Positions 25,814 through 35,039 are shown, counted from the stretch's first letter. The stretch: DNA of 64,000 nucleotides from Rubellicoccus peritrichatus (GCF_033100135.1 NZ_CP136920.1:2847001-2911000); one strand, 5' to 3'. Notes: generated by a model from the letters alone, not told the origin. A program made the numbers and translations.

Positions 25814-26494
25814 ATGATTAAACTTTCATTAAATTTCGCTATCTTTGCTATTGCATTGATTCCCTGCCTTTCGAGCGCAATTACCTTAAATACTCCGGCT
25901 GATTTAATTAATGAATTTCCTCGGATGGCTCGAGTTGATCAATTCGTGCAAGCGAATATTGCCGGCGATGAATGTCTCGTTTTTCAGGGAGTCAATACTG
26001 TGGTTGCTCGGGCAAACACACCTTTACGAAATGAGAAACGAGTAACTACCTCGATTGACTTTTCACTTACACAAGGTGCGAATTCCGTCGGTCTCATGAT
26101 AACCGGCTTTGGCGGTGATACGCAATCTGCTGTGGCCTTGGTTAATACTTACCCAAAAGGAGCACCACGCTTGACATTGTATTTTGGCACTCAGCCAAAT
26201 GTGTCGCTACCTGAAAATGCCATTACTATACGCAATTTAGATCTAGAGTACGGTATGTGGCATCGTTTGACTTTGGTCTACATGAACGGAGGTATTTATG
26301 CCCGCGTTATCAGTTTGCCGAAAAATGCCAGACAAGATAATTCCGCGACATTGCCGATATTGGAACTTTCGCTCCCTGAGGCGCCAACTGAAGATTGGGA
26401 GCCTGCCAACGTCGCATTACGCTTTTATCGTGCCACTCAGAATATTAAGGACCAGGTAGCTGTGAGAAGTGTGTCGTTTAATGAGAAACAATAG
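25814..26494 (+). CDS. Secreted protein of unknown function in the GH16 operon
   Basis: 226 residues. A signal peptide ends near residue 22 (LSSA|I). The mature part is beta-rich, with 'KRVTTSIDFSLTQGANSVGLMITGFGGD' and 'LEYGMWHRLTLVYMNGGIYARVISLPK', a pattern like a jelly-roll (LamG-type) fold, but no family was recognised with certainty. It starts 34 bp after the stop of GH16 paralogue B and ends before a strong terminator, so the two are probably one transcript. It may be an accessory carbohydrate-binding protein. Confidence 0.7.
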   Translation: MIKLSLNFAIFAIALIPCLSSAITLNTPADLINEFPRMARVDQFVQANIAGDECLVFQGVNTVVARANTPLRNEKRVTTSIDFSLTQGANSVGLMITGFGGDTQSAVALVNTYPKGAPRLTLYFGTQPNVSLPENAITIRNLDLEYGMWHRLTLVYMNGGIYARVISLPKNARQDNSATLPILELSLPEAPTEDWEPANVALRFYRATQNIKDQVAVRSVSFNEKQ

Positions 26495-26500
26495 TGCACA

Positions 26501-26536
26501 ACTCAGGCTTAGTCGTTTTTGCACCTAAGCCTGAGT
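26501..26536. terminator. Bidirectional terminator between convergent genes
   Basis: ACTCAGGCTTAG (26501-26512) pairs perfectly with CTAAGCCTGAGT (26525-26536), 12-bp stem and 12-base loop. It sits between the convergent stops at 26494 (plus) and 26549 (minus). Confidence 0.85.
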
Positions 26537-26548
26537 GTTTACGATTCC

Positions 26549-28618
26549 TTAGTTTTGGACGAACCTAACTGCGTCTGCTCTTAATAAGCCACTTTGGCCT
26601 TGATTGGTAATCTTATACGATACTTGTCCGGTGTAGGGATACGTGCCCAAATAGCGCCAACCGCTGCCTCCGGTTGTATAGTTAACATTATGTTGAGCTG
26701 TTGTGTTGTCACTTTCCACTGAGATTAGTGCATTTGAATCCGAGCTCGAGTGTTGAACCACATAGATGTAAACATCGTAGTTGGATGATTTCGGAGCGAT
26801 GAAATTCCATTCCGCTTGTGCGCCATTCCATCCGGCGTAGCGAGTACTTGACCCATTGTATCCGGTTAGCGAGCTATCATTGAATGAACCAGAGACTTCG
26901 GAGTATGTCTCGTCATTATTGCTATTGTCAATGATGACAGTATTACCGGTAACACTTAATCCAGTGGCACTGCTTGACTCAAAGCGCATGCCTTTGTAGA
27001 CGTTTTCAAAGGTGTTTCCAGATAGGTTAATGCCATGGACATCTGCAACATAGATTGACGGAATTGTTGAATCGTAGAGTTGATTTGAGAATTGGTTGTT
27101 TGAGATCACTGCATTACGAAGCTTATCCTCTGTTGCAACATTATGGGCATTGTAAAGGATGATACTTCCGGCTGGTTGGCCCCATTTGGCAAACCAGCCA
27201 CAGCTATCAAAACTTGAATCAAGAATTTGTATATTGTTTCCTGTAACACCTTCTGCCGCATGTGCACCCATATGGATTGCTTCAAACATAATTTTACGGT
27301 GCGTTGTGTTCTGGACCGTAATGTCATTGGTAAGAAGGATCATCGACGCACCGGCGATGTTCTCAAAGTTACTGTTGGTTATACTGACAGAGCTTGGAGC
27401 TAGTCCGCCAACGCGCAGATTGGTTCCTGTTTGAGCAAAACTGGGTGGAGCTGCGGTGAGTGTGACCGCATAGTAGCTTTCGTCATTGACCATGTTATAT
27501 TGACTGGCTGAACTGACTGTTCTATCGAACCACTGCCCGTTTGAATTAACGAATGTCAGTGTACTCCCGGCAGCAATCGGCTGGCTGTATGTGTTCAGCT
27601 CCACTGCCATGTTGAGACTGTTTGAGCCAGTTAAACCTAGGACTCTAGCATAAGGGCCACGCACGACCAGACCGTCCCAGCGAACACCTGTAATATCAAG
27701 CCCCGATGCTGTCACTGTTCCCGTGCTTCGCAGGATGTGAATGCCGTCTCGTGGTCCCACTGCCAATTGATTGCCATCCGGGCGCATGACAATGTCTTTC
27801 ACAGTAATATCCGATGATGCAGTAACCATCATTGCCATATTTACTGCATTGCGAATGATTAGGTTTTCAAAAGTAACTCCATCGCTTTTGGTTGCTTGTA
27901 TCTGGTGTTTTCCATCCCAGCCGTAATGCCATGACATGTATTCACCAACTTCGATATCATTATAAAAATTGAGCCCTGATGTATTGTTCAAATCCATGAT
28001 GCGGTTTGTTGAATCATGGATGGTCCAGTTGCCTGGGGAAGTGACGTAGCTCAGGCTTTCAACACCTTCCTTCAGATCGAGTGTATCTGGCATCCAGGCA
28101 TTGGCGGAGTAGCACGGCATTCCGGCGTCCATTGGTAAGTCATCAAAAATAGCTACCCGTACGCCTTGGGTTCCATTTGAGAGCGTATATTTTTCTGTGA
28201 TTTCACCGGCACTGCAAAGGTGTGGCGTATTATCAATGATAAAGTTCTTGAGTGTGATATTCGTGCTATTGAAGATGTAGGCAGTGCGGGGAGGACTGGC
28301 CATCGATTCTACTGTCAGATGACGTTTTAAAATCGTTTTCGGCTCACCGGTTGGCGATGTTGCTCCCTGTAGTACGATATTTGATTTACTGCTGATTTTA
28401 ATAAAGCGATCAAGCTCAGGAGAGGGATTAATTAAATCATAAACACCTTCTTCAAAGATGATCGTACTATTGGGATTATTAGCAATAGCAGTATTGATTT
28501 GTGCAGTGTCATCGGCATCATCATTTGCATCGGCATTGTAATCAGATACATATACGATGTTAGCCTGAGCAAGGTTGCATGTAAGTACGATCAATAAGAC
28601 AAGTATATAGTTCTTCAT
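26549..28618 (-). CDS. Secreted GH110-like beta-helix protein with golvesin-like C-terminal domain
   Basis: 689 residues. A signal peptide ends near residue 19 (LAQA|N). Beta-helix repeats cover about residues 25-560 with the same order of motifs as the cytosolic paralogue at 14372 ('MRPDGNQLAVGPRDG', 'ITGVRWDGLVV', 'NSNFENIAGASMILL', 'IQILDSSFDSCGWFAKWG'), matching the GH110 alpha-1,3-galactosidase layout. The final 130 residues ('VIIDNSN...YSEVSGSF', 'AGWNGAQAEWNFIAPKSSNYDVYIYV', 'GWRYLGTYPYTGQVSYKI', 'LRADAVRFV') fit the golvesin/xanthan-lyase C-terminal beta-sandwich, probably sugar-binding. Palindrome site 6 lies about 98 bp upstream. Confidence 0.7.
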   Translation of the reverse strand: MKNYILVLLIVLTCNLAQANIVYVSDYNADANDDADDTAQINTAIANNPNSTIIFEEGVYDLINPSPELDRFIKISSKSNIVLQGATSPTGEPKTILKRHLTVESMASPPRTAYIFNSTNITLKNFIIDNTPHLCSAGEITEKYTLSNGTQGVRVAIFDDLPMDAGMPCYSANAWMPDTLDLKEGVESLSYVTSPGNWTIHDSTNRIMDLNNTSGLNFYNDIEVGEYMSWHYGWDGKHQIQATKSDGVTFENLIIRNAVNMAMMVTASSDITVKDIVMRPDGNQLAVGPRDGIHILRSTGTVTASGLDITGVRWDGLVVRGPYARVLGLTGSNSLNMAVELNTYSQPIAAGSTLTFVNSNGQWFDRTVSSASQYNMVNDESYYAVTLTAAPPSFAQTGTNLRVGGLAPSSVSITNSNFENIAGASMILLTNDITVQNTTHRKIMFEAIHMGAHAAEGVTGNNIQILDSSFDSCGWFAKWGQPAGSIILYNAHNVATEDKLRNAVISNNQFSNQLYDSTIPSIYVADVHGINLSGNTFENVYKGMRFESSSATGLSVTGNTVIIDNSNNDETYSEVSGSFNDSSLTGYNGSSTRYAGWNGAQAEWNFIAPKSSNYDVYIYVVQHSSSDSNALISVESDNTTAQHNVNYTTGGSGWRYLGTYPYTGQVSYKITNQGQSGLLRADAVRFVQN

Positions 28619-28716
28619 TGCTTTGGGGTAGGGGAATTAGGTGCAACTGGTGCACGATTATAAGTAGAATAATCGAATAATGCATACATGATGCAGAATT
28701 GATTCGATCATTTAAA

Positions 28717-28731
28717 TTGCTATTATAGAAA
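28717..28731. promoter_or_regulatory. Shared palindromic operator, site 6 (TTGCTATTATAGAAA)
   Basis: The most degenerate of the six: the right arm reads TAGAAA instead of TAGCAA. It lies 98 bp upstream of the exported GH110-like gene (minus strand). Confidence 0.6.
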
Positions 28732-28749
28732 TATTGTAATTTCAAGCTT

Positions 28750-28771
28750 TAAATGATACAAATATCATTTA
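28750..28771. promoter_or_regulatory. Second inverted repeat in the divergent region (TAAATGATA/TATCATTTA)
   Basis: Perfect 9-bp arms TAAATGATA (28750-28758) and TATCATTTA (28763-28771) around CAAA. It differs from the six-site palindrome and may be the target of another regulator, for instance the AraC-type protein encoded next to it. Confidence 0.45.
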
Positions 28772-29003
28772 GCAGATATATCACTTTTATGGGCATGGTA
28801 TACTTTGCCTGTATATACTCGATTATCACTGGAGTCTCAGGCTCCACTATGAGTCCGAAATGTTTGATATCTTGTATGAGGGCTGGTTTCGGTTGAATTT
28901 CTATGGGTTATGGTCAGCTTATCTTCAATTCTTGCTTGCACTCTCATCGTTGCTGTAGCGTTTCGGCTGGAAAAAGTGAATCAATGGAACCAATATTGTT
29001 ACA

Positions 29004-29858
29004 ATGATTACAGAATCGACTGACAAGATGTTTGAAATTCATATTGAAGATCTTTCTTCATGGAACAAACGACCGCATAAGCACAATTTCTTCGAGATTG
29101 TGTATGTTGAGAAAGGTTCAGGTTTTCAGTGTATCAACCAGCACGAGTTTCCCTATCATGAAGGTAATATCTTTTTGCTGCCGCCTATGGACTGCCATTC
29201 ATTCAAGATCTTAGAGCCATCAAGGTTTTATTTTATCCGATTTACGGATAACTACTTTTTAGGAGAAAACGGTCTTACTGACTACAATGCATGGTTTGAT
29301 CGCATTGCATATATTTTGGCCAACTACAATAAGGTTCCGGGCGACATTATTGCTTCGGAAAGTGATCGGAATTTTATCATCAACAACATAAAATCCATCC
29401 ATCAGGAGTATCTGTCATCGGACGGTTATTCGCAGCCTATTATTACCGGAATCATTGCTTCGATTCTCAACATCCTGGCCAGAAGTATCGAGAAGAAGTA
29501 TGTCGATCAGGCGAATGAAATCGAAAACCGTTTTGGAGAAATCTTAAGATACATTAATACCAATATCACCAGTAAAAAGGAGTTAGGAGTGCCAGCCCTC
29601 GCCGCAAAGTTTGGAATATCCAAATCGTACTTCTCTGAGTACTTCCGCAAGCAAGCGGGTATTAGCCTGGCAGATTACATCATGGAGTCGAAACTCCGGA
29701 TCGTGGAGACGAAGATTTTACATACTGATCTGCCTTTAAAAGAAATTGCTTACCAGCTCAACTTTTCGGATAGTAGCCACCTTGCTAGATCATTTAAGAA
29801 AGCCTATGGAATGACGACTGGTGAGTTTAAGAGCCAGGGAAAGGTCTGTTGCAACTAA
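29004..29858 (+). CDS. AraC-family regulator with cupin sensor domain
   Basis: 284 residues. The N-terminal cupin (about 10-95) shows '[44 protein letters not shown]', a typical sugar-sensing AraC_binding domain with paired His residues. The C-terminal 100 residues carry two helix-turn-helix units ('[22 protein letters not shown]', '[31 protein letters not shown]'). It is divergent from the exported GH110-like gene and has the amidase gene 23 bp downstream, so it may control either or both. Effector unknown. Confidence 0.9.
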   Translation: MITESTDKMFEIHIEDLSSWNKRPHKHNFFEIVYVEKGSGFQCINQHEFPYHEGNIFLLPPMDCHSFKILEPSRFYFIRFTDNYFLGENGLTDYNAWFDRIAYILANYNKVPGDIIASESDRNFIINNIKSIHQEYLSSDGYSQPIITGIIASILNILARSIEKKYVDQANEIENRFGEILRYINTNITSKKELGVPALAAKFGISKSYFSEYFRKQAGISLADYIMESKLRIVETKILHTDLPLKEIAYQLNFSDSSHLARSFKKAYGMTTGEFKSQGKVCCN

Positions 29859-29881
29859 CTAGTTTTTATCTGATATCATTT

Positions 29882-31300
29882 ATGAGTCTTACATTAGGAA
29901 ACTCGGAAAACCTCTCAGTTTATTCGTCTGCCACTCAAATTGCTGAAGCGATTAAGACGGGACAAACGACATCCGAAGCCATTACTTTGGCCTGTTTACG
30001 ACGTATCGGTGAGGTGAATGAAAAGATTAACGCCGTATTTCAATTGCAAACGGAAGCAGCATTGGAACAAGCGAAGCAGGCGGATACGGACCTTGCTAGA
30101 GGGATCTTTTACGGTCCACTTCACGGTTTGCCCATGACGACAAAGGATTCTTTCGATACGGCAGGAGTTGTTAGCACAGCCGGAACGCTTGGGCGGAAAA
30201 ATTATATTCCTTCAAAGGACGCTACCATTGTTGAGCGACTGAAATCAGCTGGTGCGATTTTGCTCGGGAAGACCAATACGCCAGAGCTGACTCTGGCGGG
30301 CCATACGGATAATCTCGTTTATGGCTGGACCAGTAATCCCTATGCTTTGGATCGTTCGCCTGGTGCCAGCAGTGGCGGTGCGGCGGCGATTGTCAGTGCA
30401 GGAGGGGCGGCGTTTGATATCGGCACCGATACTGGAGGAAGCATTCGTTTGCCCTCTCATTACTGCGGTCTATGCGGCATCAAACCAACATCAGGCAGGG
30501 TGGCACGCACCGGGCACATCATTTCCTATGATTCGTATGACCAGTTCCTCACCACCATTGGCCCCATCGCGAGATATGTTGAAGATTTGAAAACGATTTT
30601 GCCCATTATCTCCGGGCCCGACGGGATTGATCCTTATGTTTATGACATACCGATTGGCTTCAGCGAGGAGACGAAGCTTGAGGACCTGAAGTTTTGTTTC
30701 TTTACGGATAACGACTTTCTCACCCCATGTGCTGAAGTGGTTCGGACGGTTAAAGATGTCGCCCGCGAATTGGAGAAAACCGGTGCAGTAATCGAGGCCT
30801 TTTGTCCTGAGGTTTTGCAGGAGACTTTGGATATGTGGCTGGCAGTTATTACCGCTGACGGAGGCTACACGAAGAAAAAGATATTGGCGGATTCAGGCAC
30901 GGAGCAAACCTCCAAGCACCTGAAATGGCTGAGCGAGTTATCTATGGATGAGGGAATTGGAAAGTTTCCTCAAAAAGATTTTGCCGACATGTTTGAGCGA
31001 TGGGCACATTATCAAAGCCGGGTGACATCTGCGTTTTTTAATTTCGATATCATCGTGTGCCCCGTTTCTGCTGTGCCAGCACCCAAGGCTGATTATGAAA
31101 GTATATTCGAAGTCGTTTCCTATGTCGGGGCGTTTAACTTAACGGGCTGGCCTGCTGTAACCGTGCCTGCGGGAATGACAAAAGAAGGGCTGCCAATTGG
31201 AGTTCAAATCGTAGGAAAGCCCTGGGAGGAAGCCAAGATCCTCGCCGTCGCCGAATACATCGAAAAACTTTTCGGCGGATACAAGCCTCCAGCAATTTGA
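29882..31300 (+). CDS. Amidase-signature family hydrolase
   Basis: 472 residues from the ATG at 29882; a TTG at 29849 that overlaps the AraC gene is in frame but unlikely. The Ser-cisSer-Lys triad is visible: Lys88 in 'PMTTKDS', Ser163 in 'PGASSGGAA' and Ser187 in 'DTGGSIRLP'. The family includes GatA-like amidotransferase subunits and many amide hydrolases; without gatB/gatC neighbours a role as a free amidase is more likely. It has no signal peptide and lies 23 bp downstream of an AraC-type regulator, probably as one transcript. Natural substrate unknown; an amide-bearing sugar is only a guess. Confidence 0.88.
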   Translation: MSLTLGNSENLSVYSSATQIAEAIKTGQTTSEAITLACLRRIGEVNEKINAVFQLQTEAALEQAKQADTDLARGIFYGPLHGLPMTTKDSFDTAGVVSTAGTLGRKNYIPSKDATIVERLKSAGAILLGKTNTPELTLAGHTDNLVYGWTSNPYALDRSPGASSGGAAAIVSAGGAAFDIGTDTGGSIRLPSHYCGLCGIKPTSGRVARTGHIISYDSYDQFLTTIGPIARYVEDLKTILPIISGPDGIDPYVYDIPIGFSEETKLEDLKFCFFTDNDFLTPCAEVVRTVKDVARELEKTGAVIEAFCPEVLQETLDMWLAVITADGGYTKKKILADSGTEQTSKHLKWLSELSMDEGIGKFPQKDFADMFERWAHYQSRVTSAFFNFDIIVCPVSAVPAPKADYESIFEVVSYVGAFNLTGWPAVTVPAGMTKEGLPIGVQIVGKPWEEAKILAVAEYIEKLFGGYKPPAI

Positions 31301-31454
31301 TTTGGAAATCGGCCGGCTGGCAATCAATGACACTTCATGTGGTTCCTCGCTCAACCATCGGCTAATGGCCATGAAGCATCCGGCTTCATCGGAACACTTG
31401 AAGAGCGCTTTGATACATTTCTGGATGTCCGTCTGCCCTGGTAATAAATATAAG

Positions 31455-33941
31455 CTAAACTTGAATTCTCTTTACCGGCACAACACCCGATGCGACTTCG
31501 AGAAATGGTTTTCCATTTCTAATGCCGGCTTGGCCATAGCCATTCTCAGTACATAAAAATGTACTATAATCCTCGTTGCCATCTTGCTTCAAGTAAAGCA
31601 CCTGCTCCACGGCGTCATAACGCGCACCGGAGAATGCCTGAAAGAGGCTGTAACTCGACATTGCTCGCGCGTACCAATGTCCACATTCATATTCATCAAA
31701 AGGATTCCGAACGCGCCCGTCATAACGACTTCGAACCGCCCGCACAATTTCCACACCCTTTTCCCGCTCTCCCATCATGATCAAATGGCTGGCGACTTGA
31801 TATTCAATACCCGTCCAGACTTCCTCGGAATAGACAAACGGCAAAGTTAATCGGTCACCATGTGGCCAGGAGCAAAGCAGTAACCCTGCTTCATCGTTCA
31901 GGGCATAGGTCGGCCGCTGGGGGTTGGCATGATTATGCAGACTTTTTCGAAAATTGTACCTGTAAACGGCATTCAGATGACTCCTCACTTTTGCCTGATC
32001 GAGAATCTCGCCCACGCCACAAACTTCCGCCATCCACTGGCCAAGAACACCGTCCGACAAACAGCCATTCCCATACTGATATTTTGGCCCCTCCTTCTCA
32101 AGCAACTTACGTGATTCCGGGGAACGGTAGCTTTTCACGCCACCTGGCGTAGCTGCATCTGCCGGCGATGACGCCTTCAGACCCTCCCATTGGATCTTCT
32201 GAATGAAATACTCACCATTGAATAATTCTCCCTCCATGAACGTCCGCCCGGCTTCGTAGAGACTCTGATAAGCGCTGCTATCTTCGCCAAGTGCCTCCGC
32301 CATGATGGCCGCAGCTTTGAGTGCGCCCAGGTAGAATGAAGTGCACATGCCGTCGGCACCCCAGAATTCGATGTCATAGGTATTGTGGTGCGGCTCGATT
32401 AACGTGCCGTTACGATCGGGATCCCAAGTATCGATACAGTATTGCAGACTGCTTTGAACCTTGGGCCAAATAGCGCGTAGCCAATCCGTGTCGCCGCTGA
32501 TTTTCCAATCACGGTGGATCTTCATGATGCCACCCAATTGTCCATCGGCCGCGGCATGATGATCATGCGTAACCTCTCCAATAGGCATGGAGGCACGAAA
32601 GTTCTGATGCCCTTTATCATCTTGAGAGTCGTAAAATTCAGATTGTCGTAGAGTGCGCTCAAGATCGGGAAAAAGATGCGGCATCGCCTGGGCATAATTC
32701 CAGACATGTGTGCAAGTTCCCGAGCAGCAGCCGAAATCATCGAAACAACCTTCCCAGGCCCAGATGCGACCGTCATTCTGCCTCAAAACAGTCGGACTCT
32801 TCAGGATCGATAAATTCGCAGTGATCGCCTCCAAAACCTCCGGTGGCAAAGTGCTTGAGTAGAGGCAATTCGCAAAGTCATTGGATGCTATTTGCAAGCT
32901 GTCATATTTCTCCAGCCAAGAACCAAGCAGCTCATCGATACCCTTAAATTTCTGAGCATACCACGGTTGATATTCCTCACCTTGCCGTGCATCAGGCAGA
33001 CCACTGCTCAGATCGCTCTTTGGCACATACCAAGCCAGACGAAGTCGTACTGTGTGGCTTTCACCAGGCTCTAATTTAAAGGGAATGGCCAACGAACCGC
33101 CGTTACTCGAACCAGCATCGTCATCCACGGCTTCATGCGCAGGCAGTTCGCCATTTTCAATTTCCTTCCAAAGGACACTCATCGCATCAAACCAGCCACC
33201 ACGAAACCAACGACTATTCACTACCGCTGGCTGATCAGCTGCGACCGCAAAGGCCCCCTCGCGGTATGTGCAGTCACCAGCATCTGACTGATATAAAACG
33301 AAACCGTTTTCGACCGGCCTAACGCCATCATCAACTTCTTGCTTTTCATTGGATCCGCATCCACAGCCTTCCGATTTCTTTTCGACCTTCATGAAGTTAT
33401 CAGCTGCATGATAAAAGACCGCTTCTACGGATTCTTTTGAACGATTATGGAATGTGTATTCCACTCCTGCGACCGGCAGCGATGAATCATCAGATTGTCC
33501 AGGAACAAAAGGGCTCCATGCCCTCACTTGCACACCAACTGGCATTTCGGGGTCACTGAGGTCAACCGTTGCAAATGGAAAGCGCGCAGCAAATGAACAC
33601 TCCTGAAAATACGGGAGGCCATAAATCGTTCCTGGCCCACCGTTTGCAGAACTGCATGGCTTATCTTTCGTAAACTTGTTCCATGGGAACATGATCTTCC
33701 AATCCGGAGTACGCCCTTGGAGAATACGCGCCTTCTTTTGATCACCTTGCTTAACATTGAGTGCGCTGAACATAATGCGCTGATTAAAGACTTCAGGCCG
33801 GTGACGCAGAGATATATTTGAGAAAGAAGCGTTGCCATCGAGGCAGATCATTCCAGCCCCGATTCCACCTAGTGGGAAGGCTACACGATCAAGCTGTTTA
33901 CCTTCATAGATATTGTTATAAAGTCTTGTTTCAGTATTCAT
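31455..33941 (-). CDS. GH116-like (GBA2-type, DUF608) glycoside hydrolase
   Basis: 828 residues, no signal peptide. The N-terminal beta domain starts 'VAFPLGGIGAGMICLDGNASFSNISLRHRPE', the GBA2_N hallmark. The C-terminal (alpha/alpha)6 barrel has 'GTCTHVWNYAQAMPHLFPDLERTLR', 'NTYDIEFWGADGMCTSFYLGAL' and 'YEVWTGIEYQVASHLI', as in GH116 beta-glucosidases, beta-xylosidases and bacterial non-lysosomal glucosylceramidase homologues. A Cys-rich insertion, 'SEGCGCGSNEK', occurs at about residues 184-194. The gene is divergent from the AraC-type regulator at 34056, which probably controls it. Cytosolic action on an imported beta-linked oligosaccharide is inferred. Confidence 0.85.
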   Translation of the reverse strand: MNTETRLYNNIYEGKQLDRVAFPLGGIGAGMICLDGNASFSNISLRHRPEVFNQRIMFSALNVKQGDQKKARILQGRTPDWKIMFPWNKFTKDKPCSSANGGPGTIYGLPYFQECSFAARFPFATVDLSDPEMPVGVQVRAWSPFVPGQSDDSSLPVAGVEYTFHNRSKESVEAVFYHAADNFMKVEKKSEGCGCGSNEKQEVDDGVRPVENGFVLYQSDAGDCTYREGAFAVAADQPAVVNSRWFRGGWFDAMSVLWKEIENGELPAHEAVDDDAGSSNGGSLAIPFKLEPGESHTVRLRLAWYVPKSDLSSGLPDARQGEEYQPWYAQKFKGIDELLGSWLEKYDSLQIASNDFANCLYSSTLPPEVLEAITANLSILKSPTVLRQNDGRIWAWEGCFDDFGCCSGTCTHVWNYAQAMPHLFPDLERTLRQSEFYDSQDDKGHQNFRASMPIGEVTHDHHAAADGQLGGIMKIHRDWKISGDTDWLRAIWPKVQSSLQYCIDTWDPDRNGTLIEPHHNTYDIEFWGADGMCTSFYLGALKAAAIMAEALGEDSSAYQSLYEAGRTFMEGELFNGEYFIQKIQWEGLKASSPADAATPGGVKSYRSPESRKLLEKEGPKYQYGNGCLSDGVLGQWMAEVCGVGEILDQAKVRSHLNAVYRYNFRKSLHNHANPQRPTYALNDEAGLLLCSWPHGDRLTLPFVYSEEVWTGIEYQVASHLIMMGEREKGVEIVRAVRSRYDGRVRNPFDEYECGHWYARAMSSYSLFQAFSGARYDAVEQVLYLKQDGNEDYSTFLCTENGYGQAGIRNGKPFLEVASGVVPVKRIQV

Positions 33942-33983
33942 TGGATTAGGAAATTAGAGTACCCTTAACGGTAAAGCACCTTT

Positions 33984-34021
33984 GATTATTTACGGATTAT
34001 CTCATATCTTTAGGTTGATTA
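33984..34021. promoter_or_regulatory. Helically phased GATTA direct repeats in the GH116/AraC gap
   Basis: GATTA occurs at 33984, 33995 and 34017, spaced by 11 and 22 bp, so all lie on one face of the helix. Phased direct repeats are the usual form of AraC-family targets. The element is in the 114-bp divergent gap. Five-base repeats are short, so chance cannot be ruled out. Confidence 0.35.
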
Positions 34022-34055
34022 AAATGCAGATTTTCGCATAATAGTTTGCACTTAT

Positions 34056-34880
34056 ATGGCCATCATCAATAGAAGTCACTTTGTCAACATGAGCCGTTAT
34101 CTTCGACTCGAGGTGAATCATGCGGTCTCTGGCACGCAAGTCTGGCAAGGAAGAAACATGCTCGAAGAGAATCGAATCTTTGGGATACGCGAGTCAGGCA
34201 GAAAAAGTGGTTACATCCTATGCCACGATACTGGTCAGAAATTTAAAATGCGTACAGGCCATCTCTATTTTATGCCTTCCAAAGCGGACCTTGAATTCGA
34301 ATTCAATGATGATCTCTTCTTTTCCGCCATACACTTCAATATCATACTATTCGATGGTTTCGATCTCTTCTCCAGCATTCAAGAAATCTCTCAATTTCAT
34401 GACCAAAGGCGATACAATGAAAGGCTGCAGAAAGCAATCGAAGGAGAGCCCAACCTGCAGAATATCGGTAAGATCAAGGGAATTGCATTCGAGCTTATCA
34501 GTGAGTTCTGCCCGTTGACATTACAAGACCTGAGGCGGTTGGAGATGATTCGAAGCAAGTATGAAAAACTCTTTGGCTACATTTATAAGCACGGGAATGC
34601 AGCAACCACGGTTGACGAGTTGTCAGGAGTATCTGGCATGACCAGAGATAATCTCTCCCGTTCCTTCTCCCGGGACATTGGCACGCCCCTGAAGACCTGG
34701 CTGAACAAAGAATTATTCAGAAAGGCAGAGCAACTACTATTACAGAGCAATGAAAGCTCCAGAAGCGTCGCCGATAAACTAAACTTCAGTAGTGAGTATT
34801 ATTTCTCTCGTTTTTTTAAAAAACATAGCGGCATCCCTCCGGGAGAATACCAAAAAAGGCGTATCTCATTACTACTTTAG
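34056..34880 (+). CDS. AraC-family transcriptional regulator
   Basis: 274 residues. The N-terminal half is a poorly conserved sensor domain ('ENRIFGIRESGRKSGYILCHDTGQKFKMRTGHLYFMPSKADLEFEF' is cupin-like). The C-terminal 95 residues contain the two AraC helix-turn-helix units ('TVDELSGVSGMTRDNLSRSFSRDIGTPLKTWL', 'SRSVADKLNFSSEYYFSRFFKKHSGIPPGEYQKRR'). It is divergent from the GH116-like gene with 114 bp between the starts, a layout typical of a local activator. Effector unknown. Confidence 0.88.
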   Translation: MAIINRSHFVNMSRYLRLEVNHAVSGTQVWQGRNMLEENRIFGIRESGRKSGYILCHDTGQKFKMRTGHLYFMPSKADLEFEFNDDLFFSAIHFNIILFDGFDLFSSIQEISQFHDQRRYNERLQKAIEGEPNLQNIGKIKGIAFELISEFCPLTLQDLRRLEMIRSKYEKLFGYIYKHGNAATTVDELSGVSGMTRDNLSRSFSRDIGTPLKTWLNKELFRKAEQLLLQSNESSRSVADKLNFSSEYYFSRFFKKHSGIPPGEYQKRRISLLL

Positions 34881-35039
34881 AAGTTTTCAGGTCTGATTGC
34901 ATAGATACACGAAATGATTCAGGTCATAGCAGCAGTATGTAGGAACGCATTTTAGGTTCAAAAGGTGTTTAAAGTGCTCTAGGCACTCGTTGTTCTAAAT
35001 TCATTGCTTACAATCTGGCTTAGGTCCAAACTTGCCTTA

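Larger units (their letters stand above)
28619..29003. other. 385-bp divergent intergenic region
   Basis: The gap lies between the GH110-like gene (minus) and an AraC-type regulator (plus). It holds palindrome site 6 (28717-28731) and a second, unrelated inverted repeat (28750-28771). The right half (28790-29000) shows no open frame of note and no clear promoter hexamers. Confidence 0.6.

Noticed and set aside
28478-28496. ATTAGCAATAGCAG within the exported GH110-like gene
   Set aside because: Inside a coding region, without the TTGCT left arm.
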